NCBI RefSeq assembly: GCF_023159225.1
Contig: NC_063168.1
Location: 61,235,398 to 61,299,397 of the forward strand
Reading direction: 5' to 3'
Source: Perognathus longimembris pacificus
Taxonomy: Eukaryota > Chordata > Mammalia > Rodentia > Heteromyidae
DNA: 64,000 nt
A program made the position numbers and the translations under genes. Below, piece by piece: positions 12,619 to 23,898 of this stretch. The stretch's first letter is position 1. Each line of letters starts with the position of its first letter. The notes under the pieces are model-generated. The model saw only the letters and a list, made by a program, of their open reading frames with translations, was not told where the DNA came from and did no database searches.

Positions 12619-12782
12619 AGGGCATTTTTATCGGTCCTTCCCTGATCTAGCATTTCATATTTATAAAGGGGAAGCTAGCACTGGCCACCTTGTAAAGGCA
12701 GTATTATTCCTACTTCCATAACAGTGGCCCCGAGAGGTTGACAACTCACCTAAGATCTCACAGCACTGGAAGTGGAATTTGA

Positions 12783-13077
12783 AGCTGGCTGCCCATGGCT
12801 CACTCCTATAATTGTAACCACGCAGGACACTGAGACTTGGAGGACTGAATTTTGAGGCCAGTCAGGGCAGACAAGACTGTGAGATTATTTTCAAACTAAC
12901 CAGCAAAACGCTGGGCTGGAGGCATGGCTGTAGTGGTACAGTCCCACTCATGAACAAGAAAACTAGCAAGAGGATGATGCCTTGAATTCAATCCCTGGCA
13001 CACACAGATGGACGGATGGACGGATGCATGTGCGTGTGCGTGCATGCGCGTGCGCGCACACACACACACACACACAG
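12783..13077 (+). mobile_element. B1-like plus ID-like composite SINE with microsatellite tail
   Basis: Sense B1-like module (ggctcactcctataattgta..., gaggccagtcagggcag) joined to an ID-like module (gctggaggcatggctgtagt), ending in GGAT-like repeats (13007-13027) and an AC tract (13054-13076). Confidence 0.6.
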
Positions 13078-13159
13078 CAGGATTCGAATTTAGAGCCAGG
13101 ATTGAAATCTAAACTCCTTCCAATGTCCTATACGTCACATGCCTTCATAACTGTTATCA

Positions 13160-13315
13160 ATATGCCTTTCCCCAACCACATTTACAACTTTCTTCTTTTC
13201 TTCCTTCATTCTGCCCTCCCACCCTCCTCTTTCTCCATCCTCCTCCTCCTCTCTCTCCTTCCTTTCTCTCTCCCTTCCTCCCTCCTTCCTTATTCTCTTT
13301 TTTCTTTTTTTCTTC
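13160..13315 (+). repeat. Pyrimidine-rich low-complexity tract
   Basis: About 150 bp of mainly C and T (ttcctcc-type). The long frames on both strands through it are compositional artefacts. Confidence 0.8.
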
Positions 13316-13379
13316 TGTTATTGGGGCTTGAACCTCTAAATGCAAGAGCTACACTTGATTTCTTTTTGTAGTATCTAAT

Positions 13380-14376
13380 ACAAGCCTGCAGATGTTTGAA
13401 AATTCATGTAAGTTAACCCAAACCAGAATTGCCATATAAACATATGACACCTTAACTATGAATCTCATCAAACAGCATTCTGTTCTAGTATGCTACACAC
13501 GCTATTTGTGACTTACTTATCCAAACAAAAGATTTTCACATGAATTCAAATGCAAGCAAATGTCTTGTACTTTTTCTTTTCCTTCTAAATCTGGCAACTT
13601 TATCTTGCACTGGAGATTAGCTTGAAGAGAGCACTTCCCCAAATGAGTTCCAGGTAAGAGAAAGGCTGGTGTGGCCCCGCATGCAAGGGCTGGCCCCATC
13701 GAGATGTCCTGGAGTCCCTAGACTGAGGCTAGTGACTGGGCTGTCTCCCTTTCCTTACCTATCTAATTACCTGGGCCAGCAGTGGCATCCAGAAGCCCAA
13801 GTAGCAGCCACGGCTGAGTGTAAAGCGCCACCTGGAGGTCCTTCTGGGTAGTACCGTGGCCGGGGACCTGGGTGCAGAGGCAGCCTTCCCAAGTGGGCAA
13901 AGGCTAGGTAAGAGGGATACGCGCGGGTAGAATAGCAGCTGATTAAAGTTGACACAACTTCCTGGCCTTTTCCATTTGCAGCTGCTGGTCTAGATGCCTG
14001 GGAGCTGAAGGCACTTTCCAGAGGAGGTCGTGCCAAGAACTTCCCTTTCCCAGAAGATTCAACCTCCCCAAGCTGTTGCCGGCTTCTTTTCCCTAGGCAA
14101 GAAGCACTAGCCAGAAGACAGGAATCATGTCCTGGTCTTCTCAGGGGCTTGTCAGACATCCTTACCTCCCAGGGGAGGACAAGGTCTTTGGTGATGGGAA
14201 TCTGCTGTGTTCTGGGCCCACTGACTACCCTCCTCCCCCCACCCCTCCGAAAATTCTCCAGCCCAGGATCTTAATCAAAATGTGACAAGCACTCAAGTTC
14301 CTTGAAGCAGGCCACACCTGGCTGAGCACAGGACTTGCTCAAACAATGGGTTCTGGAACCAGGTCTGCACCGTAAA
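13380..14376. other. Intergenic sequence without recognised features
   Basis: A 130-codon minus-strand frame (14159-13767) and small frames occur here, but I see no domain, no splice context and no homology. They are not called as genes. Confidence 0.45.
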
Positions 14377-14600
14377 CTCACAAAACCTTTTTTTTTTTGC
14401 CAGTCCTGGGGCTTGGGCTCAGGGCCTGAGCACTGTCCCTGGCTTCTTTTTGCCCAAGGCTAGCACTCTGCCACTTGAGCCACAGCGCCACTTCTGGCCG
14501 TTTTCTGTATATGTGATGCTGGGGAATTGAACCCAGGGCTTCATGTATATGAGGTGAGCACTCTTTGCCACTAGGCCATATCCCCAGCCCCTCACAAAAC
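14377..14600 (-). mobile_element. IDL-Geo SINE
   Basis: The body is 14387-14591, with ctcacaaaac at 14377-14386 and again at 14591-14600. Confidence 0.88.
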
Positions 14601-15583
14601 TTTTTGAACCCTCCAGTTACCTGCATCCCTACCCAGACCCATGACCCTGCTTAAAGTTCCCTCACCCCTGCCTTCATTATGCTTCACCTCTGCTGACTCT
14701 CCTCAGGTCAGCATCACCAGCTCTCTTCAACTTTTATTAAAGTTTGATCTGGTTTGTTGAGGTCGATGTCTTTGCTTTCCTTCTTCCTGCTTTTAAAATC
14801 TGTCTTTTTTCTGAACATTTGGGACAAATGATAAATTCCAGCTTCATTCTAACCTTGAATTAAGAACCCATATGTGTTACGGTGAAGTTCTTAGCATACA
14901 GTTGGTACTTAAGAAGTGTACCCTCCCTCTTATCTGTAGTTGGGGAAGACTCTGGTGCTGGTAGGAGTTCATCTCCTGAGTCCTACCAGGCCACCCCCTT
15001 TCACCCAGTGGGGGTGGGACTTCCTGTGGCTGGAAGGCAGCATTTCCTGACCAACCTACCTTCAAGCAAGTGAGGCTGCCTGTTTCTAAAGAGACCTTTT
15101 GGAGTTGTGGAAGGCCAGATTCTCATCATCTTTGTCAACTCAGGGTTCAAGATCCTCAATCTGGCCATGGAAATAAGTGGTAGATAATCCAGAAAAATGA
15201 AACCATGAAAGAAATGCAAGAGAAACAGGAGGAAAGGTATAAAAAAAGATGGAAAGACTGGAAAGCAGACATTCCGGAGGAAGATGAGTCTAAGATACTT
15301 CATCTCCAATACTGCCACTCCCACTGAGTCTTGGGAGGGTCACAGTGAAGAAGCAACCCAGCAAAGGGCAGCATGCTATCTGCTGCTCAGTCAGGGCCTG
15401 GCTGGGTCACTGAACAGGCAGCCTAGGTGTTGCTGGAGGCTATGTGGTGGTGGGGATGGAAGGTATGGGCTGCTCTGGGGGTGTCCCTAGGCACTTCCTA
15501 TACATACTCTAAGCTGGGTTGGGTGCCTTATCATCATCCCTGCAAAGCCCTGCTGGTGCTTCCCCTCATTAGTAGGAATATTC

Positions 15584-15770
15584 TTTTTTTTAAGTTTTTT
15601 TAAAAATTTAATTTATTAATTGAACACAAATTTTTTGGACAGGGTGTTGTGCAAAAAGGGTACAGTTACATAGTAGGGGAGGGTGTACATTCCTTGTGAT
15701 ATCTTATGCCCTGTTTTTCTTTCCCTTCTCTAGGTCAGGTAGACATATATACAATGTATCAAGAACATAT
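15584..15770 (-). mobile_element. L1 3' UTR and A-rich tail
   Basis: The reversed 3' UTR (tactatgtaactgtaccc..., tgcacaacaccctgtcc) ends in an A-rich tail next to the target duplication. The same 3' end occurs at 19218-19324, and a related one at about 57110-57185. Confidence 0.8.
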
Positions 15771-15774
15771 ACAG

Positions 15775-16235
15775 TGAAGTGCCAGACTTTGAAGTCAGGT
15801 CCCACTTTACCACGTGAACCCCACTTCACCACGTGAACCCCACTTTACCACGTGAACCCCACTTTACCACGTGAACCTGAGATAAGCAGGCCCTGTGAGC
15901 AAACCCAGGACAAGCTTATTAGGGCCCAGTCGGTCAAGAACTCTAACCACTGGGAATGCTTAACTCTAACCGCCCCCAGAGTGCCTCGAGCCCTGAGCCA
16001 ATCAGATTTGTACCTGTGTCCTAATCTTGCTTGAACACCTGATTGTTGTAACTTTGTTTTTTGCCTTTATAAGCCCTGTGTAATTGCAGCTCGAGGCTCC
16101 CTCCTAACCTCCGCTGTGGGTAGGATGAGGCCCGAGTTGCAGCTCGCTTGAATAAAGCCTTGCCTTGCTTTTGTATTTCGGAATGTCTGAGTCTCGGTGG
16201 TCTTCTTGGTGGTGGTTTCGCGACTTGGCACAACA
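15775..16235 (+). repeat. 5' LTR of the ERV
   Basis: 461 bp, from TGAAGTGCC to GGCACAACA. It has four 19-bp repeats with CACGTG in U3 (15802-15877), CCAAT at 15998-16002, TATA-like tttataag at 16066-16073 and the poly(A) signal AATAAA at 16151-16156. Confidence 0.92.
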
Positions 16236-16237
16236 TT

Positions 16238-16255
16238 TGGGGGCTCGTCCGGGAT
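16238..16255 (+). other. Primer binding site, tRNA-Pro type
   Basis: TGGGGGCTCGTCCGGGAT lies two bases after the LTR. It complements the 3' end of tRNA-Pro, the usual primer of many gammaretroviruses. Confidence 0.93.
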
Positions 16256-16301
16256 GGCCCTAGAGACCCCTGAGACCCCAGACTCCGAAGGTTAGAAAAT
16301 A

Positions 16302-16967
16302 GTGCTGTTCATTCTGTGTGTCTGTGTCTGTGTGATTTGTAGTTTTGTTTTCTGTTTTGGCCAGCCGCCTGAATCTGAACCTGTAGGTAGTGAAGGACCA
16401 GCCGGAGTGGACACGCTTGTATGGGCAGTCTTGGAGGACTTGGGGCACACCTCAAGCCCTCCACAGGGGGCTCAGGCTTCCCACTACCACCCTAAACCTG
16501 AAGGACTGGACCAGGAGGCCCTTCTAACGGGCGCCCGTCCAGTCCACTCTATATTTGGGGTTGTCTGGTTCGTTCCTACACAGAAACGGGAGAGAGAGAG
16601 CCTCAAGACTGTGTGGTCTGCCCCCTCACAGGGGCAGGAGAGACACAGTAAGACTGTATGGTCTGTTCCCTCACAGGGGCAGGAGAGACACCGTGAGACT
16701 GTGTGGTCTGCCTCCTCACAGCGGCAGGAGAGACACAGTCGAACCTGTAAGCCGCGGCTCCCTAAGTCTGTCTGTAAATGTTGTCTGGTCTTTGTGCCTG
16801 TGATTATTTTTGTGTGTTTCTTTCTTGCGCTGTGCCTGACTGACAAACGGATGATGGGGAACGTTCCTTCCACTCCCCTGGACTTGACTTTAGCTCACTG
16901 GAAAGATGTACAGGTGACAGCCCACAGTAAATCCATCAGTGAGAGTGTCTGCCAAAAAGAGCTCTAG
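16302..16967 (+). pseudogene. ERV leader frame fused in frame to the start of gag (glyco-Gag-like), truncated
   Basis: This is a 221-codon open frame. Residues ~87-146 are four tandem 15-residue units of the type TVWSxPSQGQERHSK (45-bp DNA repeats, 16560-16739). A hydrophobic segment LVFVPVIIFVCFFLALCL at about residues 162-179 comes just before the gag ATG (16851 or 16854). The gag start has an MG myristoylation signal and matrix-like residues STPLDLTLAHWKDV, and it stops after about 37 residues. An upstream in-frame leader with one membrane segment is the layout of glyco-Gag in murine gammaretroviruses. The rest of gag is not recognisable. Confidence 0.6.
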
Positions 16968-18690
16968 GGGGACCCCCACCCAGCCTTCTTAAGCAGAAAA
17001 TTGTTTGGTGTAAAATGTTTTACTAAGACTAAAAATGTTTTACTAAAACTATCAAGCCCTGGAAAGTGAGGCTGGAAAATGCTAAAATCATTTGTTAAAG
17101 GTTTTTGTCTTAAAATGTACGGCTGATGCTTATTCAGCGCGCTTCAAGATCTTTTGAAAATGTATGTGCGTGTGTGCATGTGTGAGTGTGAACATGTTCA
17201 AGACTGCAGTATGATGCAAAACTAAGTTTAAGTTTAAATTCAAATGGTCATCAAGTTTGGGCATTACCAAATGCTTTAAAGGTATTATTGCATTGTTTTA
17301 AAGAGGAACTAGAGTTAAAAAAGGATTTCTCAGGGTTCTTTAATTAAAACTTAAAAAAAATCAGAGCTAAGTGTCAGAAATTTGGATTTAAAAGGATATA
17401 TATATATATATATATATTAAACTAATGGGGATAGAAGTAAACTCTCATTAACTCTATGTATGTAGGAAGAAATGGCAAAATGGGCCAATGTTTCTCACTA
17501 ATATATTGGAAAGCTGAATGGATAAGTATTTCTAATTGTAATTCTTGCATTAAGGAAAAATTTAAAGGTCTTCATGCCATGCAGTAACTGGGACTGAAGA
17601 AAAAAAAAGAGGCTCTTTTGAAACAAGCAGCTCGTAGGCAAAGGGCGGCACCTGGTTTCAGAATGCCTGTGAGCTTCAGTTTTTCCGATGCAGATAAAAG
17701 CTAAAGTGTTGTGTTAGTGTTAAAAGGCTTTGGAAATCAAGAATACATTTCTAGATAAGAAATTTGGAAGTAAAATTGTCCTAAATAATTATTGAAAAGT
17801 GAGAAAAGGAGAATTATGGCTACCAAAATGTTTAATTGCCATTCCAGCTTTTTTGTAGGTTTTTTGTAACCATTTCCAGCAGGCCCACAGAGAAGCACAG
17901 GTGATTCCTACAAGTTTGTCGAGATCTAATACTGACCCTTAATAAGTTCCAGGTAAGAGAGCATGCTTAAAAACTACTTCTGTGTGGACCACCTTGTTGC
18001 TTATAATTGGAATAAAGTGGCCCCTTGTAAGACTCACTGATCTGAAATCTGTGGTTTGAAGCCAGCCCAGGCAGAGAAAGGTCCCTGTGAGAGACTTGTC
18101 TCTAATCAGCCAACAGAGTGCTGGGAATGGAGTTGTGTGGAGCTCAAAAGTGGTAGGGTGCTAGTCTTGAGCTGGAGAGCTGAGGGACAGCAGAGTCCAA
18201 GTCCAGTGAAAAGTCACTCCTCCTGGGACAAAAGTGATGGAGCATCCAGAGGAAGTAAGCCACTGCTTGGATGGCAGAGATGGTGTCAGATCCTAGAGTC
18301 ACTCCTGTTTGGCCTTTCAAAAGTTAATCAAAGCCGGGAAGTCCTAGAAGCATAGTTCATAAGCATGCCTTTCTAATGCCCATGTCTACTGGGCAGGAAC
18401 TTGCCAGTCATCTGTGATAGTGGTTAGTAAGGGTAAGTTTGTCAAATGAGAGGATAGATTAAAATCTCAACCCCCCGCATTTACTCAAAGCTCTGACTGG
18501 CAGTGAGAATTTTAAGTTGATACATCTGTTCAGGAAAGAAAGCTTGTAGACCTGAGATTGTGTCCTTATTGAGATCTGTTAAAGGCCTGCAAAGGTAACT
18601 TTTTAGGTCATCAAAGATCAGTTCCGCAGCCAGTCAGGAAAAAAGCTTTTACAAACTAGAATGTTAAAAGGCACAAATTTGTAAACCTGA
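16968..18690 (+). other. Decayed interior of the ERV
   Basis: AT-rich sequence with a TA repeat at 17398-17418 and no recognisable gag or protease. It contains a diverged plus-strand B1-Geo composite SINE at about 18027-18215, a secondary insertion. Confidence 0.5.
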
Positions 18691-20250
18691 AGTCACCTAC
18701 CTGGGCTTCATATTAAGAGAGGGCAAGCATTGGCTGTCAGATGTACGTAAAGAGACTGTGCTGAAAATCCCTGTGCCTAAATCAGCCAGACAAGTCAGAG
18801 TTCCTGGGAACAGTAACAGCAGGCTTTTGCCGGCTGTAGATACCTGGGTTTGCTGAGATGGCCAAGCTTCTATATGAAGCCACCAAATAATCTAGCCGAC
18901 CAGGCAGCCAAGGAAGCAGCCCTTCAGCCCAGAGCAAAAGTATTGACTTTAGTAGACCCAGGGCCACGAGCTTTGCCTCCTGTGCCCCAGTATTCCCAAG
19001 AAGACTTGGAGTGGATAAAGAAAATTCCCATGGCCCACAAACCCCTGGACAGAGAAGGAAACAATGACTGGTGGAAAACTTGTGAAGGGAAACTTATCTT
19101 GCCACAAGGGCTGGGTAAGGGGATCCTTAAGAGAATCCACCAAGCTTCTCACATGGGAACCCGAAGAATGCAGGACTTGCTCCGACACTCCAAAGTGAAA
19201 ATTAGGGAGATCAACTTCTTTTTTTTCTTTTTTTTTTCTTAATTGGACATAAATTTTTTTACAAGGTGTTGTGCAAAGAGGGTGCAGTTACATAGTAGGG
19301 CAGTGTGTACATTTCTTATGATATGGAGATCAACTTATTGAAGATATTGTTAAAAATTGCAAGGCCTGTCAGCTTACCAATGCCCCCAATCAACAGATTA
19401 CTAAAGGAGCTCGCCTCTGTGGGAATAGGCCAAGCGTGTACTGGGAAGTAGATTTTACAGAAATTACAAATATTTCCTAGTTTTTGTAGACACATTTTCA
19501 GGATGGGTTGAAGCCTATCCAACAAAGCATGAGACCGCGAATGTAGTGGCTAAGAAGATCCTGGAAGAAATCCTACCCAGGTATGGCTTCCCATCCACCA
19601 TTGGGTCGGACAACGGACTGGCCTTCATCTCAAAAGTAAGTCAGGGAATAGCTGCCGCACTGGGGACGGATTGGAAATTGCATTGTGCTCATAGACCCCA
19701 GAGTTCAGGACAGGTAGAGAGAATGAATCAGACTCTAAAAGAGACCTTAACTAAATTGGCCTTAGAGACTGGCGCAGACTGGGTGTCACTCCTTCCTTTT
19801 ACTCTGCTTAGAGTAAGAAATTCTCCCTCTCAGCTTGGCTTTACTCCTTTTGAAATAAAGTATGGGTACCCCCTGCCCATTATCCCTAGCCTTCAGACTG
19901 AATTGCTTGCTGATTTGGATGATGCTGAATTTTTGTGTAAACTCGATTATTTGCAGCTTGTGCACAAGAATATGTGGCCCCAACTTAAGGCATTATATGA
20001 TTCTACTTCTGTCCCTACCCCCCATTTATTCAGACCAGGGGACTGAGTGTTCGTCCGAAGGCATAACCCCAAATCCTTAGAACCATGGTGGAAGGGACCC
20101 TAGACGGCATCACCACTTGGGTTCATTGCTTCCACACCAGGCTGGCTGGCCCCTTTGCCCTGGATGATGACTACCGTGATGGAACATGGGAGGTCTCCAA
20201 GCACCCGACTCAGCCGCTTCGCCTTCGCCTCAAGAAAAGAAAGTTAGACT
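18691..20250 (+). pseudogene. ERV pol remnant: RT end, RNase H end and integrase
   Basis: An RT-terminal part (YLGF, then WLSDVRKETV; about 18695-18890) passes straight into the RNase H end (NLADQAAKEAA, 18888-18920), so most of RNase H is deleted. The integrase follows: HH of the zinc-binding region (RIHQASHMGTRR, near 19132), interrupted by an L1 piece, then its CC part (NCKACQ, near 19357). The core has D at 19451-19453, D at 19609-19611 and E at 19717-19719; the last two are 35 residues apart as in the DD35E family. A stop and frame break lie between the first two. The open frame 19546-20046 is the longest intact part. A C-terminal RRHNPKSLEP motif lies near 20050. The gene is non-functional. 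Confidence 0.85.
19206..19336 (-). mobile_element. 5'-truncated L1 3' fragment inserted in the ERV integrase
   Basis: The body is about 19218-19324 (T-rich tail, then reversed L1 3' UTR), flanked by ggagatcaactt at 19206-19217 and 19325-19336. It is younger than the ERV. Confidence 0.88.
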
Positions 20251-20851
20251 GAACATTGTTATAATTTTCTTTTTGCCTTCTTTCCCTCTACCCAGGCTAA
20301 TGTTGATGTTTTGGCAACTCACTCCAAAGTGAGGTGACACCCTTTTTTAGGTAGTTTTGGGCTTGTTCAGGAATATGGGTATAGCCACCCAACCCTTAGA
20401 GCACAGCTGAGAAGTTTATGTATTATTTTGTTGTTTACATTTGGATACTAAACACTATACAGCTAATGGTAAGTCTGTATAGCTGAAAGTTAATTTTCAG
20501 TTTGCAGTAATCCTGCAGTCCCTTGGTAAAGTAGACTAAGGTTATAGCTTCCTGGCTAGGTAAGGTCAACGCCCCTGAGTCAGCCTGAAGAAGTTACAGA
20601 AGATGGATGATCTTCACCCATCAACTCCCCTTTAAAACCGAGGGAACAGAGTTGTTTTTGGGAAGATGAGGCAGGATAAACTAGAGGCATGCAAAACAGA
20701 GGTACAGAGACTGTACTTGTGAGAAATGGTGACAGGCCCTTTGGTTACTACTTTGGGCCCTATTGGCCCATGCCTTATCTCTATATCATCCCCTAGACAT
20801 GCAAGCCATTGAAATGGACAGAATGGAGCCATGATTGGCTCCCAAGGTACC
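20251..20851 (+). other. ERV 3' interior, env not recognisable
   Basis: About 600 bp between the integrase end and the purine tract. I see no envelope motif; it is probably a deleted env region. Confidence 0.5.
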
Positions 20852-20870
20852 AAAAAGAAAAAGGGGGAAA
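20852..20870 (+). other. Polypurine tract of the ERV
   Basis: A purine run (aaaaagaaaaagggggaaa) touches the first base of the 3' LTR, the primer for plus-strand DNA. Confidence 0.9.
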
Positions 20871-21318
20871 TGAAGTGCCAGACTTTGAAGTCAGGTTCCA
20901 CTTTACCACGTGAACCCCACTTTACCACGTGAACCCCACTTCACCACGTGAACTTGAGATAAGCAGGCCCTGTGAGCAAACCCAGGACAAGCTTATTGGA
21001 GCCCAGTCATTCAAGAACTCTAACCACTGGGAATGCTTAACTCTAACCGCCCCCAGAGTGCCTCGAGCCCTGAGCCAATCAGATTTGTACCTGTGTCCTA
21101 ATCTTGCTTGAACACCTGATTGTTGTAACTTTGTTTTTTGCCTTTATAAGCCCTGTGTAATTGCAGCTCGAGGCTCCCTCCTAACCTCCGCTGCGTCGGT
21201 GGGTAGGATGAGGCCTGAGTTGCAGCTCACCTGAATAAAGTCTTGCCTTGCTTTTGCATTTCGGAATGTCTGAGGCTCGGTGGTCTTCTTGGTGGTGGTT
21301 TCGCGACTTGGCACAACA
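20871..21318 (+). repeat. 3' LTR of the ERV
   Basis: 448 bp, same ends as the 5' LTR, but with three 19-bp CACGTG repeats (20898-20954) instead of four and a 6-bp extra piece near 21193. Confidence 0.92.
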
Positions 21319-23898
21319 ACAGTAGCCACGTGGCCGCACCCAAGAAAATTCGCCTAGGGCTTTAAATGCAATGTCAATATTAGACAATATGTCGACAGTA
21401 GTCTTAGAATAACAATTTGGGCAATATGGCCATTTTCGCTATATTGATTCTGCCTACCCATGAGCATGGGAGGTCTTTCCATCTCCTTGTGTCTTCTTTG
21501 ATTTCCCTTATTAGATTTTTATAGTTTTCATTAAATAGGTCCATCACGTCCTTGGTTAAGTTGATCCCTAGGTACTTTATTCTTTTTTTGGCTACTGTAA
21601 ATGGAATTGTTTCCATAATTTCCTTTTCTGTTTGTATATTGCTGTTGTACAGAAAAGCTGCTGACTTTTATGGATTGATTTTGTATCCTGCTACTTTGCC
21701 AAAATGGTTTATTAGGTGTAGGAGTTAGGGAATGAGTTTTTTGGGTCCTTCAGATATAAGATCATGTCGTCTGCGAATAGGGATAACTTGATTTCTTCCT
21801 TGCCGACGTGGATCCCTTTGATGTCCTTCTTTTGCCTTATTGCTATGACTAGGGATTCCAGCACTATGTTGAAAAGAAGTGGGGAGAGTGGGAATCCTTG
21901 TCTTGTTCCTGAATTTAGGGGGAATGATTTAAGTTTCTCTCCATTTAATATGATATTAGCAGTTGGTCTGTTGTATATGGCTTTTATTATTTTGAGGAAT
22001 GTTCCATCTATTCCTGTTCTCTCCAAAGCTTTTAATAAGTATGGATGTTGTATCTTGTCAAAGGCTTTTTGGGCATCAACTGAGATAACAATGTGATTCT
22101 TGATTTTAGTTCTGTTTATGTGGTGAATTACGTTGATCGATTTACGGATGTTGAACCATCCTTGTGACTGTGGGATGAAGCCTACTTGGTCATGATGTAT
22201 AATTTTCTTGATCAGTTTCTGGATCCTGTTAGCTAATATTTTATTGAGGAGCTTTGCGTCTGTGTTCATTAGTGATATTGGTCTGTAGTTCTCTATTTTT
22301 GTTGGATCTTTGCCTGGTTTGGGAATGAGTATGTTATTAGCTTCATAGAATGAGTTTGGGATTTCTCCCTCTGTTTCTATTTTGTGGAAGAGTTTGAGGA
22401 GTATTGGTATTAGCTCCTCACTAAAGGTTTTGTAGAATTCGTTGGTGAATCCATCTGGGCCTAGGCTTTTCTTTGTTGGGAGGTTCTTGATTACCTCCTG
22501 TATCTCACTGTAAGTTATTGGTTTATTTAGTTGATTTATTTCTTCTTGGTTCAGTTTGGGCAGTTTATACTTCTCTAAGAATTGATCCATTTCTGTAAAA
22601 TTATTGTTTTTTTACTGAGTAGAGGTTCTGGAAATAGCTCCTTATGATTGTTTGAATATCGTGTGTACTTGTAATTTTTCCAGTGGAGTCCCTGATTTTA
22701 CATATATGAGTCTCTTCTCTTCTTTTTTTTGTAAGTCTTGCGAGGGGTCTGTCAATTTTATTTATTTTCTCAAAGAACCAGCTTTTAGTCTTATTTATTT
22801 GTTGAATGGTCTTTCTATTTTCAATCAGATTTATCTCTTCCTTAATCTTTGTGATCTCTCCCCTCCTAGTCGATTTAGATTCGGTCATTTCTTTTTTTTT
22901 GGCCAGTCCTGGGCCTTGGACTCGGGCCCTGAGCACTGTCCCAGGCTTCCTTTTTGCTCAAGGCTAGCACTCCGCCACTTGAGCCACAGCGCCACTTCTG
23001 GCCGTTTTCTGTATATGTGATGCTGGGGAATCGAACCCAGGGCCTCATGTATACGAGGCAAGCTCTCTCGCCACTAGGCCATATCCCCAGCCCCTCGGTC
23101 ATTTCTTGTTTCTCCAGTTGTTTTAGTTTCATCGTGAGGTTATTCACCTGCTCTGCTTCCATTCTTTTAATGTGAGTGCTGAGGGCAATGATCTTGCCCC
23201 TCAGTACTGCCTTAGCTGTGTCCCATAGGTTTCTTTGTGATGTATTTTCATTGTCATTGTGGCTTATGAATTCATTGATTTCATCTTTAATTTGGTCTGT
23301 GGCCCAACTGTTGGATAACAGTGTGGGGTTTAGCCTCCAAGAATGTGTATAGCCTCTGTGGTAACCGTTGTTATTGAGGGTTACCTTTAATCCACTGTGA
23401 TCAGATATAATACATGGGATGACGTCAATACTTTTGTATTTGCTGAGGTTCTTTGTGTGGGCTATGACATGGTCTATTTTGGAGTATGATCCATGGGCTG
23501 CTGAGAAGGTGTATTGGGTCTCTGTAGGGTGGAAGATTCTGTATAGGTCTGTCAGATCCATTTGGGATATGGTGTTACGTAGGTCCTCAGCTCCCTTGCT
23601 AATCCTCTGGGTGTTGGATCTGTCTCTTGGAGAGAGGGGGGTATTAAAGTCACCCACTATGATTGTGTTTGCATCTATCTTGTTCTGTAATTCTGTGAGA
23701 ATTTGCTTGACATATGTAGGGCCTCTTTTTTTTGGTGAGTATACATTTATCAGTGATGTCTTGATTCTGGATTTTTCCTTGTATTAAAATGTAGTGTCCT
23801 TCTTTGTCTTTTTGAGTTGATTTTAATGCAAAGTCCAGCTTGTCTGAGATCAGGATGGCTACACCTGCCGTTTTGGTAGGTGCATTTGCTTGGAAGAT
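21319..23898 (-). pseudogene. L1 ORF2 remnant (endonuclease and reverse transcriptase)
   Basis: On the minus strand from 23898: endonuclease middle and end (AGVAILISDKLDF, GDFNTPLSPRD, ISDHSGLKV with its catalytic His), then the RT domain ([21 protein letters not shown]) with the FADDMILYL active site at about 21780-21754. A frame break lies near 23660-23650, and a SINE splits the linker between endonuclease and RT (22894-23094). The frame ends at ...AILPKLLF near 21408. The C-terminal third with the Cys-rich part is absent. Confidence 0.88.
22881..23107 (-). mobile_element. IDL-Geo SINE inside the L1 ORF2
   Basis: The body is 22894-23094, flanked by tcggtcatttctt at 22881-22893 and 23095-23107. 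Confidence 0.92.

Larger units (their letters stand above)
15775..21318 (+). mobile_element. Gammaretrovirus-like endogenous retrovirus (class I), defective
   Basis: Order: 5' LTR, tRNA-Pro primer site, leader, fragment of gag, decayed middle, pol remnants (RT end, RNase H end, integrase), purine tract, 3' LTR. A 4-bp target duplication acag lies at 15771-15774 and 21319-21322, typical for gammaretroviruses. Most of gag, most of protease/RT and env are missing or unrecognisable, and pol has stops and insertions, so this copy is non-functional. The two LTRs differ at about a dozen single bases plus a repeat-number change, suggesting a moderately young insertion. It sits inside the L1 between its ORF2 and 3' UTR. 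Confidence 0.9.

Noticed and set aside
12982..13371. 129-codon plus-strand frame
   Set aside because: Runs through an AC repeat and a pyrimidine-rich tract; no protein features.
13767..14159. 130-codon minus-strand open frame in intergenic DNA
   Set aside because: No recognisable domain, no splice or promoter context and no family match; average composition. Chance frames of this length are expected in 64 kb.
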